64,000 bases of DNA from Deroplatys truncata (GCA_030765065.1 CM060989.1:35951501-36015500); one strand, 5' to 3'. Positions 8,729 to 21,340 are shown, counted from the first letter of the stretch. The notes: generated by a model from the sequence alone, not told the origin. Program-made: numbers and translations.

Positions 8729-11281
8729 TTAGTCATATTTCCTAGGATGACCTACTGTGTTGAATCGAATACTTAAACCGATTTAAAGCCTATGTGTTTG
8801 TATTTGTATGGTCATAAACTTAACTACTGTAGCTTGAAAGTATGCAAAATGAAAAATAATAATAATCCAATTATCCGTGATAGCATAGCGTGCAACTGGT
8901 GAGTAAGAGCAATATGGGAGCATACGGCATGAAACCATTGCGTTTGTTTGTCTCGATGTGAGTACGCCCACTTCCTTCATGTAATGGGTAGCGCGACTGT
9001 CTGGTAAATCGAATGACCTAGTTTCGTTTGGGGAAGTTGTCGAGATAAGATATTTCTAGAGTTATTTTGTATCCTGAAGAGTCCAATGTCCGGTAACCAT
9101 TATTTCTTTGGATCACAGCTCGTTAATCATCATTTAATTCATCACCTCTGAACACCTCAGATGTCCTAAGTGGCGTTAAACCAGCGAAACAAAGAATCCG
9201 ATGTAAGAAGTAGGTGACCGACCCAGAACAAGAACTTTGTACTATGAAGCAATAATATCCACCCGAAAAGAAATATCAATAGTAATAATAATAAGAAGAA
9301 GAAGAATAAAGATAATAAGAAGGATTAGGAAATGGGGAATAAAAACGATAACGACAGAGATTAAGAAAAGAACTGAAGTTAATAAATAAAAGAATATAAG
9401 TAAAAATAAAATTAATAAAAGTAAAACGTATGAAACCATGTATTTCAGAACGGACAGAGACCAGCTAAAGCTGTAGCAATTAGTAATGCTTCACGAGGTC
9501 ATTAGAAAACACTTAGGCTCCTTAGAATTCGTGAAGTCAGGGAAAAAAACCCGCTGGTTAGGCGTACAATAGACGGGAAACCCCAGAATCAGTCATCCGC
9601 ACAGAAAAATCAATCAGGCGAAAATAAGGTGATAATGTCAGACGCGAAGAAGACTAACTTTCTAATTCTTGAGAACCAATGGAAACGGAGAAGAATTTAT
9701 AAAACTAACCAAATAGAAGATATGAAAGTCACGTGCCTAGAAAAAGGGTTGGACGAAAATAGAAAATGGGAGTAGACTAGAAAATTATCTAGGATGGGAG
9801 ATTAGATTAAGCCTGGTATCACATCACTACTTCATGTCAAGCTGGTGTTACGTCAGTCCTTAGGAGAATATGTGCGCAGAAATGGGTGTAAAATTCACAA
9901 TGGCTAAAACAGTGGCTTTGAGTATTTATTTTAAAGGGGAATAGGAAAAGTGGAAGTATGCGAGTTTAGATTCAAAATTGTAGACGGGGTCGCTAAGGCA
10001 AGTCTAGTGTGATGGGGTATTCGAGAAGGGATTGTAATAGTGTGGATTATAACATTAAAAGGGGCCAGTGAAGGAGGAATTCCGAGTGTTATTCATCTTC
10101 TGTCCACACTTCCTGAGAAAAGAGTTTCATAACCAAGCGACAACCCATTCTCTACCTTGAGCATTTGGCAAAATTCTAACCTTTTCTTGAATCAGACATC
10201 CGCACTAGACCAACCAACGAACCACCCCGCTACAACTAAAAGGTATAAAGATGAGTAAATTTCATATTGGATAGTACCTATATTTTTCGTTATTTTCACT
10301 GTAAAGTTTTATAAAAACTGCATTTCGAGGTATTTTGCTGAGTTTTTTTTTAAAATGAACTTGTTCCAGTCTCGGTATATCCATAATACACAATCTCTGA
10401 CACTCGCTTCTTGCACTACGATATTCCCTCATTGCTCCACATCCCATCACGTCTTGTTTATTTCCTCTTTTCTTCCTTCTTCGTTTTAGAGTTTTACAAG
10501 GTCCATCGGCAATCAATTACACGCTCTATTCTGATTGCAGGAAATCCATTAAACTTCCTTTTCTATCCAAAGAATTGCCAAGGCGACTAAAGGAATTCCT
10601 GTTCTCAAATTAAATCAAGGAAATCAAATGAGGGAGTGAATTAGATTCGTAGAAAACTCATAACGAAGAAAGAGCGGCTTGTCAAAACTTTTCTCCTTAT
10701 TTTATTACCACGAACCAGTTCAAGAAAAGAGCTGGAGTCTCATCTCCAGTACTTTATTTAAGAGCATTTCCATCAGCGACGGGAAATTTTACGAGCATTA
10801 GATCAGGTTTATTCCTTCTGCTACGATAGTACAGTCTACATTCGGTTCCAGTAATGATTATAGGATTTTTATCTTCTGTACAGGAAGCACTGATTCCGTC
10901 CAAAAATTCAGTATTGAATCTTTGCCACAAATGCATACTTTGCGGCTTCTTAAAGTTGATATCAAAATACGGCATAAAAGTAGACGACTTTAATAGAATC
11001 TTGTGCTTTCTTTTGAATAAATTATTCCTTTTCTTTTATTTCCTCAAAGGAAAAGTAGCTTTATTGTGAGAAAGAAAGCGTTTATTCCGAACATTCCGAG
11101 AAATTAATGTGAGCGTGATTTCCAATAAAGCTGTAAATTTAACAGATATTTGGCGATGTATTTCAATTCCAGTGGTTTTTCTCCCTCACATATCTGTGAT
11201 GGTTGGCGATTACGGTTAAAAAAGAAATTTTTTGGACATTTCTGAAGAATGGGGTAGTGAAAGGACTAGTAAATTGCAGCA
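8729..11281. other. No gene recognised
   Basis: About 2.5 kb of AT-rich sequence. A purine-rich stretch on the + strand at 9250-9430 (AAT/GAA runs) gives a spurious hydrophobic minus-strand ORF. ORFs at 10262-10516, 10754-10975 and 10854-11069 show no motif I recognise. Confidence 0.5.
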
Positions 11282-12122
11282 ATCTGATGTATTACACTCA
11301 CATGACTTTGTCTACTCTTGTACAAACTATTTTTACAAACGCTTGTTCTCCATATGCTTCATGTTAATCGAGATATCGAGATGTTAATCTTATTGCTAAT
11401 TTTCTTGTAGATGCAAGGGGAATTGGTAGGCTTTAAGCGATAGTCAAATATTTTAAGAGCGGGTTGCTATGTGGAGTATTCCATTCTCTTTACATTACCA
11501 GGACCAAAAAATGAATAACAGATTTGAGAAAAAGTATAAGTATTGGAAAATTTAAGGGAATAACAAGCAACAGCTCGAAAATGGTTCACCCAACAACAAA
11601 AATGTATATGACATAAATTGTGTACTTTAACGCGATCTACATTTTGTGTGTAGTAAAATTTTGTCTATCTCTTATGGTTTACCAGTTATGCAAAAGTCCT
11701 TCACAATGAAAATACTTTTGGAGAGATTCCCAGAAAATTCGAGGTATACATTTCATTTGTCATGAAAATATCTTAAACATATATTTTAGTCAAAATTGTT
11801 AGAGGCATTTTTGAGAAAATTAAAATTTACGAAAAATGTTACATGTAAAGGGTAATCTGAGGTGGGGGGATTTTCTTGAAAACCTTCGTGTCGCATCTCT
11901 GGAAGATACTGACCCTAAATACCAAGTTTGGTGTTTATCCGACTGTTCGTTTCTGAGTTATGCTGTTCACAGACACACAGACACGCACACGGACATGTTT
12001 CCAAAAATGCTTTTTTTGGATTCAAGGGGTCTCAAAACATATATTTCCGGTGAAATCTCGGTATCGAATTTTTGGGTGGAATACAACACTTCCCCTACTT
12101 ACTATACGTAGTAGAGAAAGTA
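11282..12122 (-). mobile_element. Family A repeat, copy 2 (near full length)
   Basis: Minus orientation, both ends present: tctgatgtattacactcac at the left and tacgtagtagagaaagtaa at the right, followed by an A-run. The ORF at 11836-12111 is a translation of this non-coding repeat. Confidence 0.9.
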
Positions 12123-12647
12123 AAAAAGAGAATAGATAACCGTTTATGCTAAAAGTACATAAAATCGTTAGGAAATGGTAATCAGTGTAGACAATCCTAG
12201 GACTATCATGCATCAGACTTTCCCTTCGTTTTTACTAACGGGAGTAGTTTGATGCCCACTTTTTCTCGGTTATATCCAGAAATCACAAGCTCTTAAACTC
12301 GTGTCCTTAGAGAGCTTTTGCCTTATCGATCATTAGCCGACTGACCTAGAATCAAATCCCAAGTGTGCCTTTCTATGCTACATCTCTACTGGGTGTGTCT
12401 GCTTGTATCCTCATTTTAAACCGATGGCGTCTGAACCTTTGAAGGCCATTCGCTTTCAGAAGGCACGAAGTCGTCCAACCCTTATCACAAGAGCTTACGG
12501 TAACAAGTTTTCTACCATCTCATTATGATACTGTTATAACGAAGGCCCGGATTTTAATTACCTAGAACGTTTGAAAGATTGCCCTAAAACTGAGATTTAT
12601 TTAATTATTTAAACTATACCACAGTAAGTTATAAATCAATTTATTAG
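12123..12647. other. No gene recognised
   Basis: Unique-looking AT-rich sequence between family A copy 2 and a family D repeat. No motif, repeat or frame could be supported. Confidence 0.4.
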
Positions 12648-12880
12648 AAGTTACAATATCACTAGCATCTGGTGATATTCGGGTTTTCAGGTTCCATTCA
12701 CAGCTGGCAACTCCAGAACTATGCACCTGTTACGTGCATTGGGAAGCTAGTTATATTGCATCTGTTACGTTAGCGCCCTGTTTTATTCGCAGCTGTTCAA
12801 ACTTTTCACTCTGACCAGCTAGTCACAAACTGATGCACTGATTATAATATTGATTTATTACGAGTTAGATTAGTTATCGT
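12648..12880 (+). repeat. Family D interspersed repeat, copy 1
   Basis: This segment matches the reverse complement of 53478-53705 over about 230 bp. Shared landmarks are tggtgatattcgggtt / tagtgatattcgggtt, ggcaactcc, ttagttatattg and gttagcgccctgtttt. It includes a loose B-box-like string (aggttccattca), which would fit a SINE, but no A box was found. Class unknown. Confidence 0.65.
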
Positions 12881-12944
12881 AATATGTTGATCTAATATGC
12901 AGGATTTTGATACATCAATTTTTCCCTAGCTAGTCAATAAAAAT

Positions 12945-13553
12945 TTGTATCTTCCCATCTGGTACAGCTTTCCTCAATTCTGGGTGTTCTTGTCAGCATT
13001 GCAAATCTTAAATGCTTTGTCATTCATAAAACCAAACCTATGTAGATGTTCCGTCAGACAGTCATGTCTAGTTGTAAATCTGAAGTGAGCAACGGCTTCT
13101 TTCCTTGGGACATTTTTTATTTTCTTACTATTTCTTTTATGTTGGAGTAATTTTGTTAGTAATTTTCTTTTGAATGTTATATTGGTATTTTTGTTCTATA
13201 TTAATTTTGATATTTTTAGTTTCATATTTAGTCCACAAGCCTTTATAGGTTTTGAGTATAACACTGCACCTTTTTTGGCAAGAAAGTCTGCAGTCTCGTC
13301 TGCAGTCTCTCTGCCAGGGTAACAATCTCATGTGCCGGTATCCACAGTAATATTATCTGTTGAAATTTTGTTTGGAGTAATCTATAATAAGATCTTACGT
13401 CCTTAGTATTACAACATTCATCTGGACTATCATATCGTTCTATTTCTTGAATAGCAGAAACTGAGTCTGTGGGAACAACTACTTTATTTTCTTTCATATC
13501 GGTCCTGTAGTATATCTGTTCTAATGCTCGTTGTATTGCAACAACTTCACAAG
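12945..13553 (-). pseudogene. LINE pol fragment: RNase H and C-terminal tail
   Basis: Read on the minus strand, 13243-13553 encodes an RNase H-like segment with TDSVSAIQE followed by LLWIPAHEIVT, matching the end of the RNase H domain of I/Jockey-type non-LTR retrotransposons. After a frameshift, 12945-13110 encodes EAVAHFRFTTRHDCLTEHLH, a hallmark of the C-terminal region of these insect pol proteins. The reverse transcriptase and endonuclease are missing and frames are broken. The upstream side is cut by family A copy 3. Confidence 0.75.
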
Positions 13554-14102
13554 CAGTATCTCGAAAACGGTTCACTCAACAACAAAAATGTATATGACAT
13601 AAATTGTGTATTTTAACGCGATCTACATTTTTGTGTAGTAAAATTCTGTCTATCTCTTATGGTTTACCAGTTATGCAAAAGTCGTTTACAATGAAGAATA
13701 CTTTTGGAGACATTCCCAGAAAATTCGAGATATACATTTCATTTGTCATAAAAATGTCTTAAACATATGATATTTTAATCAAAATCGTTGGAGCCATTTT
13801 TGAGAAAATTAAAATTTTCGAAACATTTTCCATGTAAGGGGTAATCTGGAGTAGGGGGATTTTCTTGAAAACCTTCGTGTCGCATCTCTGGAAGATACTG
13901 AACCTAAATACCAAGTTTGGTGTTTATCGACTGTTCGTTTCTGAGTTATGCTGTTCACAGACACACACACAGACATGTTTCCAAAAATGCTTTTTTTGGA
14001 TTCAGGGGGTCTCAAAACATATATTTCTGGTGAAATCTCGGTATCGAATTTTTGGGTGGAATACAATACTTACCCTACTTACTATAGTAGTAGAGAAAGT
14101 AA
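13554..14102 (-). mobile_element. Family A repeat, copy 3 (about 550 bp, truncated)
   Basis: Minus orientation. The right end is intact (agtagagaaagtaaaaa), but the left third is missing and the break joins the LINE RNase H fragment. Its intact end lies against a degraded DDE transposase, consistent with insertion at an A/T-run within that gene. Confidence 0.85.
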
Positions 14103-15650
14103 AAATAGATTGGATTTAGACCTGTTGACCTTGGTGACCATTATATTGGACCATTCCGAGCAACCCAGCGTTCTACGTAGGCGTTGCATAGATGGCCACA
14201 CACAACTTTATTTATGTGCGGGGGTGCACCGTCATGTAATACCCACATATCATTTCTTACTGCCAGGGTAACAATCTCAAACAGAACTAGTGACGTTTCT
14301 TGAAGATACTGGAGACACAGGGCATCTGTCAAAATCCGAGGAAAAATCCACGGACCAAATAATGTGTTTCCTATAATAACTATGATAAGGTCGGTTTTGT
14401 TATACGGAAGCGAAATCTGGGGATAGGAAAGAGCAGAGCATGTAAATAAAACGCAGGTAGCATTTTGGAAAAGAGATCTTGGTGTTTCACAAGGGACATC
14501 AATTTCGGGGTATTGAGGGAGGTGGGATGTTATGAAGACACAATAACTGTAAAATAAGAGCAGTGAAGTACTGGCTGAGGCTGATGCAGGGGGATAACTC
14601 CACACTACGATCCAAATGTTATAAATACCAGCGAGAAAACCTGTCTCCTAAGTTTTGGGCAACTAATTTGGAAAGGGGTTTGAGGAGAATAGGAATGGGG
14701 TCAGTATGGCTAAGAGCTGAAACAAATGACAAAAACATATGGAAAGGTGTTAAAAGAAGACTAAGAGACATCAACCAATAGGAAATAGAATCGGATTGTA
14801 AAATTAAACCTTCTCTAAGTCTAGCAAATAAAATTGAACTGGGGTAAAGAGGCATATATACTTAATTTAGGAAAAAGGGAAAGATCAGGAATGGCATGGT
14901 TTAGACTGGGGGCTGGAGAAAATGACTGACGATTCTGGCAGGAGAATCTGCCCATTCTGTGATTTGGATGAGGACTGGGTACATATTTTGGCGGAATGCG
15001 CTCAGTGGGAGAACCAGCGAACAATTGAAGTCAAAGAAAAATTCTTAAGTCCATCAAGAAAGAGACTGACATGTTAGGATCTATTAGCTGACCAGAGGAA
15101 CTGGCAAAACATGGTCAATTTCTTGGCTAAAGTGCGCGAAGCTAGGTCAAAAATTTGTTCAGTTAGACAAAGGTAATTTATTTCCCTTTTTCTTGTTTCT
15201 TTTTGTTGTGTTTTCTTTCTCAGTTGTTTATTTTGTCACCCTATTGTATCTTAAATATGCATGTACGGTCAATGACCCATGCACTAACTACTTGTGTAAA
15301 AACTTCAATAATTTGAAAGCAATAAAGATACCTTATCTATCTGTCTGTCCTATGATAACTGCCCAAACGTTTACAGAAATCTTTGCTGAAAGTTGTCTTG
15401 TCTTATTGTGTGTGGATTGTGTAAGCCCAGGTGAGTGCATTATGGTAATCAGTTACTCCAAATCTGCTAAACGTTGTTTCATCCATTGCAAGAATTTTAA
15501 GGGGAAAGCACTCTTGTTGAAGAAACCATTCAGCAAATGCTACCCTTGGCACATAATCTGCTTGAAATCGACACTGGATGCGCTGAGTATAGTAAGGGTG
15601 ACGCAGGCAATTCTTTCTGCCCCAAGTTTAGGCGCAATATGACGCAACCA
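14103..15650 (-). pseudogene. Tc1/mariner-superfamily (DDE) transposase, split by a LINE
   Basis: Two minus-strand pieces belong to one gene. The upstream piece, 15361-15630, encodes RIQCRFQADYVP, then ILAMDETTFSRFGV (first catalytic D) and ISVNVWAVII. The downstream piece, 14105-14380, continues with GNTLFGPWIFPRILTDA, VLHDGAPPH (second catalytic D) and ERWVARNGPI. Between them lies a + strand LINE tail (14382-15347) flanked by target-site duplications, so the gene was interrupted after it arrived. The third catalytic region is degraded and the C-terminus is lost at family A copy 3. Frameshifts and stops are present, so no product is expected. The helix-turn-helix N-terminus upstream of 15630 could not be recovered. 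Confidence 0.8.
14382..15347 (+). mobile_element. 5'-truncated LINE (non-LTR retrotransposon) with 13-bp target duplications
   Basis: The + strand encodes the end of a reverse transcriptase ORF: SVLLYGSEIWG, then (14563-14781) KYWLRLMQGDNSTLRSKCYK, and a zinc-knuckle-like CPFCDLDEDWVHILAEC near 14945-15005. Frames are interrupted. The 3' end is AATAAAGATACC followed by a short (TATC/TGTC) tail. Flanks are TCCTATAATAACT (14369-14381) and TCCTATGATAACT (15348-15360), a 13-bp target-site duplication with one difference. This is a typical 5'-truncated LINE insertion. Confidence 0.85.
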
Positions 15651-17187
15651 CACTACGTCCTCCAACAATGAAGCACTACCTTTGCCTCACGGTTGCTGCT
15701 CGTCTCCTCCCAGTTGGTTCTTCTTTTGCCACGGTTGCTCCAGCATGAAATCTTAACCTCAGGGTATGCGTGGGTGTGTACAGAGAAACACACAAACGCT
15801 GTCTTGGAACACTTTTATTCACTATTTAAAATAATACTTTAGGTTTGCCGATCACTATTAAATGCATACGAAGTTACTTTGTCTTTACCAAGACCGAAGA
15901 CGATTAACTACAGCTAAGCGTTCTACCCTCTAGCATGTTCACCGCCAATGTTCACAACTCGACGAGAATGGCGTCCCGTCCTCGCCAGGCACTCAGGACA
16001 GACTGATCTACCCACGCTAATACAAGGAAAACCAAGCTAAACTTCCCCTCTCTCCCCTCAAACGCTCGTCACCAAACTTAGCGTCATGGATCCGGGAGTG
16101 GCCTTCACCAGGCTAAGTGCAGCTGTACTCGGCTGTTTACCAGGAAAAACTTTCTTCAATGGCATTTACCCTTTCTACCTGGGGCTGGTCCCTAATTAAC
16201 AAAACTGTGCCTGTCTGGTCTTTCTGTCACTTTTACAGTCAACAATTTTCACAATGTTTCTCCTTTTTATACATACACTGAATTTAAATATATTATTACT
16301 TATTTTATATCAGTATCCTTCTCAGATGATTATGATAATTATTGCCTTTATAATTCCGGCTCCAAAGGCGTAGCAATTTTTCTTCAAATGTTCCCACAAC
16401 AGTCCAATGGGATACGCTGATACTGCAAGGAATACTGTTGCTTTCAGAATCTGGAAGGATTTCTTTGACCAACTACTTCAACATGAGGAGATACACAACC
16501 TGTGGAACTCTTTGACAGATGAAAATAAATGTCCTGTGATGTGGTGCTAAACTATTTGGAAATCTTTCTCGTTAAATACTTCCCACATCTGCCACATTAT
16601 GATGTGTATTACTTCAAGACGCTCGGCAATAGTGAAGTGAGCCATTTAGAAACTGATAATCCGCTGTTTCGAAAACAAGACATAAGCACAATAAACAACA
16701 GGCGAAGTGCGTTTCTTTCGATCTTACATGTTGTGTAGTCTCATGGTTAACGATGCAGATTCAATTGAGACAAGTTTCAAAAGCTTATAATAATAGTAAG
16801 AGTGCGAAGTGTTTTATTTCAAAATGTATTTAAACATGCAGAAAATATTTATTTTTCAATCTCCTCTAAGAAATATTTGAAAAAGTATTTAAGTTTTGCA
16901 AAATCTTCATTTAAAATAGAGTTAATATTAAAAAAGGTTCAATTCTTTCTCAAAAACTACTTTAAAAGCAGCGAGGATGATCATAGGTCACCTTCCATCA
17001 TGTATATCTAGTGAGTCAAGTTAAAACGCTGACCGCCCTTACATGCGACATCATCCATAGTAACCTGAGTTAGACTGCGTCCCCTATACATGGGTATAAC
17101 TGCTATAAAAACAGAAAAAATTGATACAAGAATAATGATGAGATAAATTAGAAATTAACTAAAAATATGTACTTGTTCCATTTTCTT
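15651..17187. other. No gene recognised
   Basis: About 1.5 kb. The part at 15720-16250 is less AT-rich than its surroundings, but no frame, TIR or tRNA-like head was found. ORFs at 16529-16738 and 16802-17011 show no known motif. Confidence 0.4.
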
Positions 17188-17213
17188 GATTGAAGAATCT
17201 TAAATTAAATTGA

Positions 17214-17356
17214 TTTTTTTATGGACGCCCTTTAACTACTGTGGTCTTTAGCGTCCCATTCTATACTGGGCGTGGAAGACCAGAAATTTTGCTCAGGGAC
17301 CTCTTTATCAGGCTTGAGGTTTTTTACATGCCATAAATCTACGACCGTGTCCTCAG
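17214..17356 (-). mobile_element. SINE family C, 5'-truncated copy with 26-bp target duplications
   Basis: Matches the body and 3' end of the complete SINE at 29467-29745 (landmarks agcgtcccattctatactgg and cctctttatcaggcttgag). The tRNA-like head is missing. Flanks at 17188-17213 and 17357-17382 are the same 26-bp sequence (starting gattgaagaatct) with two differences, a convincing target-site duplication. Confidence 0.85.
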
Positions 17357-17382
17357 GATTGAAGAATCTAAAAATAAATTGA

Positions 17383-17925
17383 AGATATTTGTTTTTGAAG
17401 CAGTCTTACAAAACTGTAGCTATAGTTGTTTTGGTTTTCAGTTTGCAATGAATTAATAGCAAATGAAAGGACTTCACAGCATATGACATGATATAAGGAT
17501 AAGGACAAAAGCGATCTGACGGTATGCACTTATTAAAGCGAAAAAGGGAAACCTGATCTGTCTCATACCTACTTTGGGACATGAATTCACAACAGTAATT
17601 CTATCTGCTCCCCTGACTATAGCCACCCCTCCACCAAGTAGCCCTTTCGGACTAACCGTTAAGTAGAATGTTTTCTCAAGTTTTCCCAAGAGTACGAGTA
17701 AAGAATGTGCTATAAATTACAGTTATTTCTTATCTGAATAGTGAACTTTCGATGTTTGAAAAGTTATCCGTATGCAAGGTGTTAATAATATAAAACTGTC
17801 TATATACTCAATATAAATGCAGGAAAATGCTTAAATATACACGCAAAGGGAAAGAAAATAGCAAAATAATCACGTAAAAACGGAAAAAAGCTCTAAAAGC
17901 AGAAAAAACATAAATTACATAAAAC
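17383..17925. other. No gene recognised
   Basis: AT-rich sequence; the 71-aa minus-strand ORF at 17474-17689 has no recognisable motif and no support. Confidence 0.4.
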
Positions 17926-18760
17926 TCTTATGTGTTACACTCACATACCTTTCTCTACTCCTGTACAAACTATTTTTACAAACGCTTATTCTCCATATGC
18001 TTCATGTTAATCGAGATATCGAGATGTTAATCTTATTGCTAATTTTCTTGTAAATGCAAGGGGAATTGGTAGGCTTTAAGCGATAGTCAAATATTTTAAG
18101 AGCCGGTTGCTATGTGTATTCCATTCTCTTTGCATTACCAGGACCAAAAAAATGAATAACGAATTTCCATTTGAGAAAAAGTATGTATTGGAAAATTTAA
18201 GGGAATAACAAGCAATTTCTCGAAAATGGTTCACTCAACAACAAAAATGTATATGACATAAATTGTGTATTTTAACGCGATCTACATTTTTTATGTAGTA
18301 CAATTTTGTCCATCTCTTATGGTTTATCAGTTATGTAAAAGTCGTTCATAATGAAGAATACTTTTGGAGACATTCCTAGAAAATTCAAGATATACATTTT
18401 GTCATGAAAGTATCTTAAATATATAATATTTTAATCCAAATCGTTAGAGCCAGTTTTGAGAAAACTAAATTTTTCGAAAAATGTTCCATGTAAAGGGTAA
18501 TCTGGGGTGGGGGAATTTTCTTGAAAGCCTTCTTCCACATTCCTGGAAGATACTGAACCTAAATACCAAGTTGGTGTTTATCTGAATGTTCGTTTCTAAG
18601 TTATGCTGTTCACAGACAGACACACACACGGACATGTTTCCAAAAATGCTTTTTTTATTCAGGGGGCCTCAAAACATATATTTCCGGTGAAATCTCGGTA
18701 TCGAATTTTTTGGTGGAATATAATACTTCCCCTACTTACTATACGTAGTAAAGAAAGTAA
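17926..18760 (-). mobile_element. Family A repeat, copy 4 (near full length)
   Basis: Minus orientation; begins tcttatgtgttacactcac and ends atacgtagtaaagaaagtaa followed by A residues. Scattered substitutions and small indels relative to other copies. Confidence 0.9.
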
Positions 18761-19234
18761 AAATGACCAATAAATATGTATTTTCATAATCTGGCACCAA
18801 TGATAACGATTTATGTACACATTAGCAAATCGCATGGTGCAACATATCATTAGAATTCGGGACATGGTTATAACCAGTTTAATGTCGTAAGCGACTTAAA
18901 AGCCAAATATTATTTCTCTTCAAATCCCTGCAGCAGTTATTAGATCCTCTTGGCTATTAATTTGGGCCGGGAGAGGAGCATCAAGAATTTCTCATTTAGT
19001 TTTAAAATTGAAATATTTTACGGGAATAACCTTCAGGCAAGGTGCGCAAACTGGAAGGTTCGTCAGGGTTGATTCCCCACTATCAGACTTGCTAGTACAC
19101 ATTCAGGGAGTCTGAGGTTTCGTCTAAAGAGATCAATATGAAGGTTGTTTTATTTAAAAGTTTCCAGCTGATTATCTTGAAAGCAACGCGTTTTCATGAA
19201 AACAGTTTACGGTGAGTATTTCTTCATTTGAGAG
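18761..19234. other. No gene recognised
   Basis: AT-rich spacer between a family A copy and an AAT microsatellite; nothing supported. Confidence 0.4.
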
Positions 19235-19241
19235 TAAAAAA

Positions 19242-19294
<53 letters not shown>
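19235..19294. repeat. (AAT)n microsatellite
   Basis: About 20 uninterrupted AAT triplets. Confidence 0.95.
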
Positions 19295-19296
<2 letters not shown>

Positions 19297-19346
19297 TACA
19301 TTTTATTTAGTGCATATTTCAATGTCATTTCATGGTCAGGTAATTT

Positions 19347-19530
19347 TTACCTTTTCTACGTATAGTAAGTAGTGTAAGTATTGTATTCTATTAGAAAATT
19401 CATTATCAAGATTTCACCGGAAATATATGCTTTGAGGGCCTTGAATCCAAACAAAGCATTTTTAGAAAAAGGTCTCTGTATGCCTGTGAACAGCATAACT
19501 CAAAAACGAAAAGTCTAAGTACCAAGTTAC
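19347..19530 (+). mobile_element. Family A repeat, copy 5 (first 180 bp only)
   Basis: Diverged left end: cttttctacgtatagtaagtag, the ttcaccggaaatata landmark and gaacagcataactcaaaaacg. Similarity stops at about 19530. A further scrap of the same terminal sequence in opposite orientation lies near 19615-19640. Confidence 0.75.
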
Positions 19531-19985
19531 TTTTCGAACCGCTCTCGTATACAATCAAATGCAAAACTTAAGCAAGGAAAATGGCAATTAACATCAAATG
19601 GCAAACTAACGAAGTCCTATTTCCCCACTATACGTAATAGAATAGAAACAAAACTAACACTAACGCCCAACGTGTTTTAAATGTCATGGAAAAATAAATG
19701 CATATTTCCATAGATTTTAAATAACTGAGTAGTCTATGTGCAAGTGCAAACAAAAGGAGCAGACTACAGAACACCTGTCATATGAACGTACTCTGTTAGA
19801 TAACGAAAGTGTACCTACAATTAAAGGGAAACATAACAAAAGTAAATGGAAAGTGGCCCCATCAATTCAAGATTTTATTTCAAATATATAAAACAAATTA
19901 ATCATATTTGTTAATAAGATTAACTATGATAACTTACAAACTATATGAAACTATATTAATAGTTATTTAATAGTAATATTGAAGG
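19531..19985. other. No gene recognised
   Basis: AT-rich sequence with one family A terminal scrap near 19615-19640; nothing else supported. Confidence 0.4.
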
Positions 19986-19987
19986 TA

Positions 19988-20285
19988 ACCGATCGGGATG
20001 GCTCAGACAGTGAAAATATGTGGCACGCATTCGGGAGGTCCCGGGTTCTATCCCCGACGACCGCCTTCTCTGACCCATGGGTTTCTTCGGGGGTTTTATC
20101 GGGTCATCAGGTGAATGCTGGAGTGGTTCCTTTTATCCCCTGAATTTCCTGTCCCTCCATTTCGTTCCATTAATCATTCAATTGATCCTTCACCTCGGTT
20201 GATCTGTTTCAAGGTGCTGTGCCGTCACTCCTGGTTCCGGCCGCCCGATGTCTCCTTTCACCTCATTTCTCATATTTTAATTTAA
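19988..20285 (+). mobile_element. SINE family T, tRNA-derived, copy 1
   Basis: The head has an A-box-like TGGCTCAGACAG near 19999 and a B-box-like GGTTCTATCC near 20045, with correct order and spacing for a pol III promoter. The body follows with cccatgggtttcttcggggg and ccatttcgttccattaatc. A second copy, opposite strand, is at 30664-30838. SINEs do not code for protein and use LINE machinery. Confidence 0.8.
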
Positions 20286-20509
20286 TTTACTTTATATTTT
20301 AAAGCAAACAATATATGCATATAATGTGTATATGTATATATTTCCTTATTTATTCATTTCTTTTTCAGGGCCGCTGAGGTCACCGATTATAAATCGACGA
20401 TGTCTTTAGTGATTAAAAAAGGTACAAACCAAAGAAGAATAAGGAAACAGTCCCGCGTCCACAACAGATGAAAGTAAGTGCTTTTAGTCCTAGGATATGT
20501 CTAGATATT

Positions 20510-21340
20510 TTTATTTTCTCTATCTCGTAGAAAGTAGGTAGGAAAGGTATTTGTATTCTACCCAAAATTTTGATACCGGGGTTTCACAGGAAAGACGTGT
20601 AATAAGGCCACCTAAATCCAAAAACGTATTTTTAGAAAAAGGATCATGTATGTGAATAGCACAATTCAAAAACGAAAAGTTTGATAAACACCAAATTTGT
20701 TATTTAAGTTCAATAGTTTCCGAAGATGGGACATGTAGATTTTCAAGAAAATCTCCCACCCCAAACTACCCTTTACATGGATCATTTTTCGAAAATTTTG
20801 TTCTTCTAAAAATGGCTCTAACTTTTTGATTAAAATACTATATATTAAAAATATTTACCTGACTAATAAAATGTCTATCTTGAATTTTCTGGGAATAGCT
20901 TTGAAGACCAATTCCTCTTCATTCGAAAGGCATTTTGTATAATCTTTTATAATAACTGGCAAACGTTAAGCGATAGACGGAAACGTACTACACAAAAAAT
21001 GTACTCTTTAAAACACACAGTTTATTTCAAATAATTTTTCTTTAGCATAAACCACTTCTGATATATTCATTACTAATGGTTCGGATTATTCAATACTTAG
21101 AAATTCTTTTAAAGTCCTGTCGATTTTCAGTTGTTTCTCGCGATGTCATGGAAAACGTATGGAATTTTAAGGCCAGCATATAGCGTCCAGTTCTAAAACA
21201 TTTGGCTATCCGTATTTCTGGAAAGGTTTATCTAATTAAAATGAAGTAAATAGGAAAATAAACTTTCATAAGAATAACTTTTTACACTCACTAATCAAGG
21301 ATAAAGGGTAGAGAAAGCCATGTTAATGCAACACATCCGA
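20510..21340 (+). mobile_element. Family A repeat, subfamily 2, copy 6
   Basis: Diverged full-length copy. Subfamily 2 differs internally: it has gtttctcgcgatgtcatgg, aaggccagcatatagcgtcc and ends gggtagagaaagccatg..acacatccgattttt. It lacks the microsatellite expansion of subfamily 1. Confidence 0.8.

Noticed and set aside
8430-8732. ORFs of 60-180 aa beginning MFHVKGN or MVFIRLF (also at 11836, 49215, 60060, 61032)
   Set aside because: These translate the non-coding family A repeat, including its GT microsatellite; frames differ in length between copies with no conserved product.
9242-9439. Hydrophobic minus-strand 65-aa ORF as a membrane protein
   Set aside because: It results from a low-complexity AAT/GAA stretch.
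14141-14605. 154-aa minus ORF read as one protein
   Set aside because: Only its second half is transposase; its first half is antisense to the inserted LINE.
15193-15642. 149-aa plus ORF
   Set aside because: It spans the LINE 3' end and the antisense of the transposase; no protein family.
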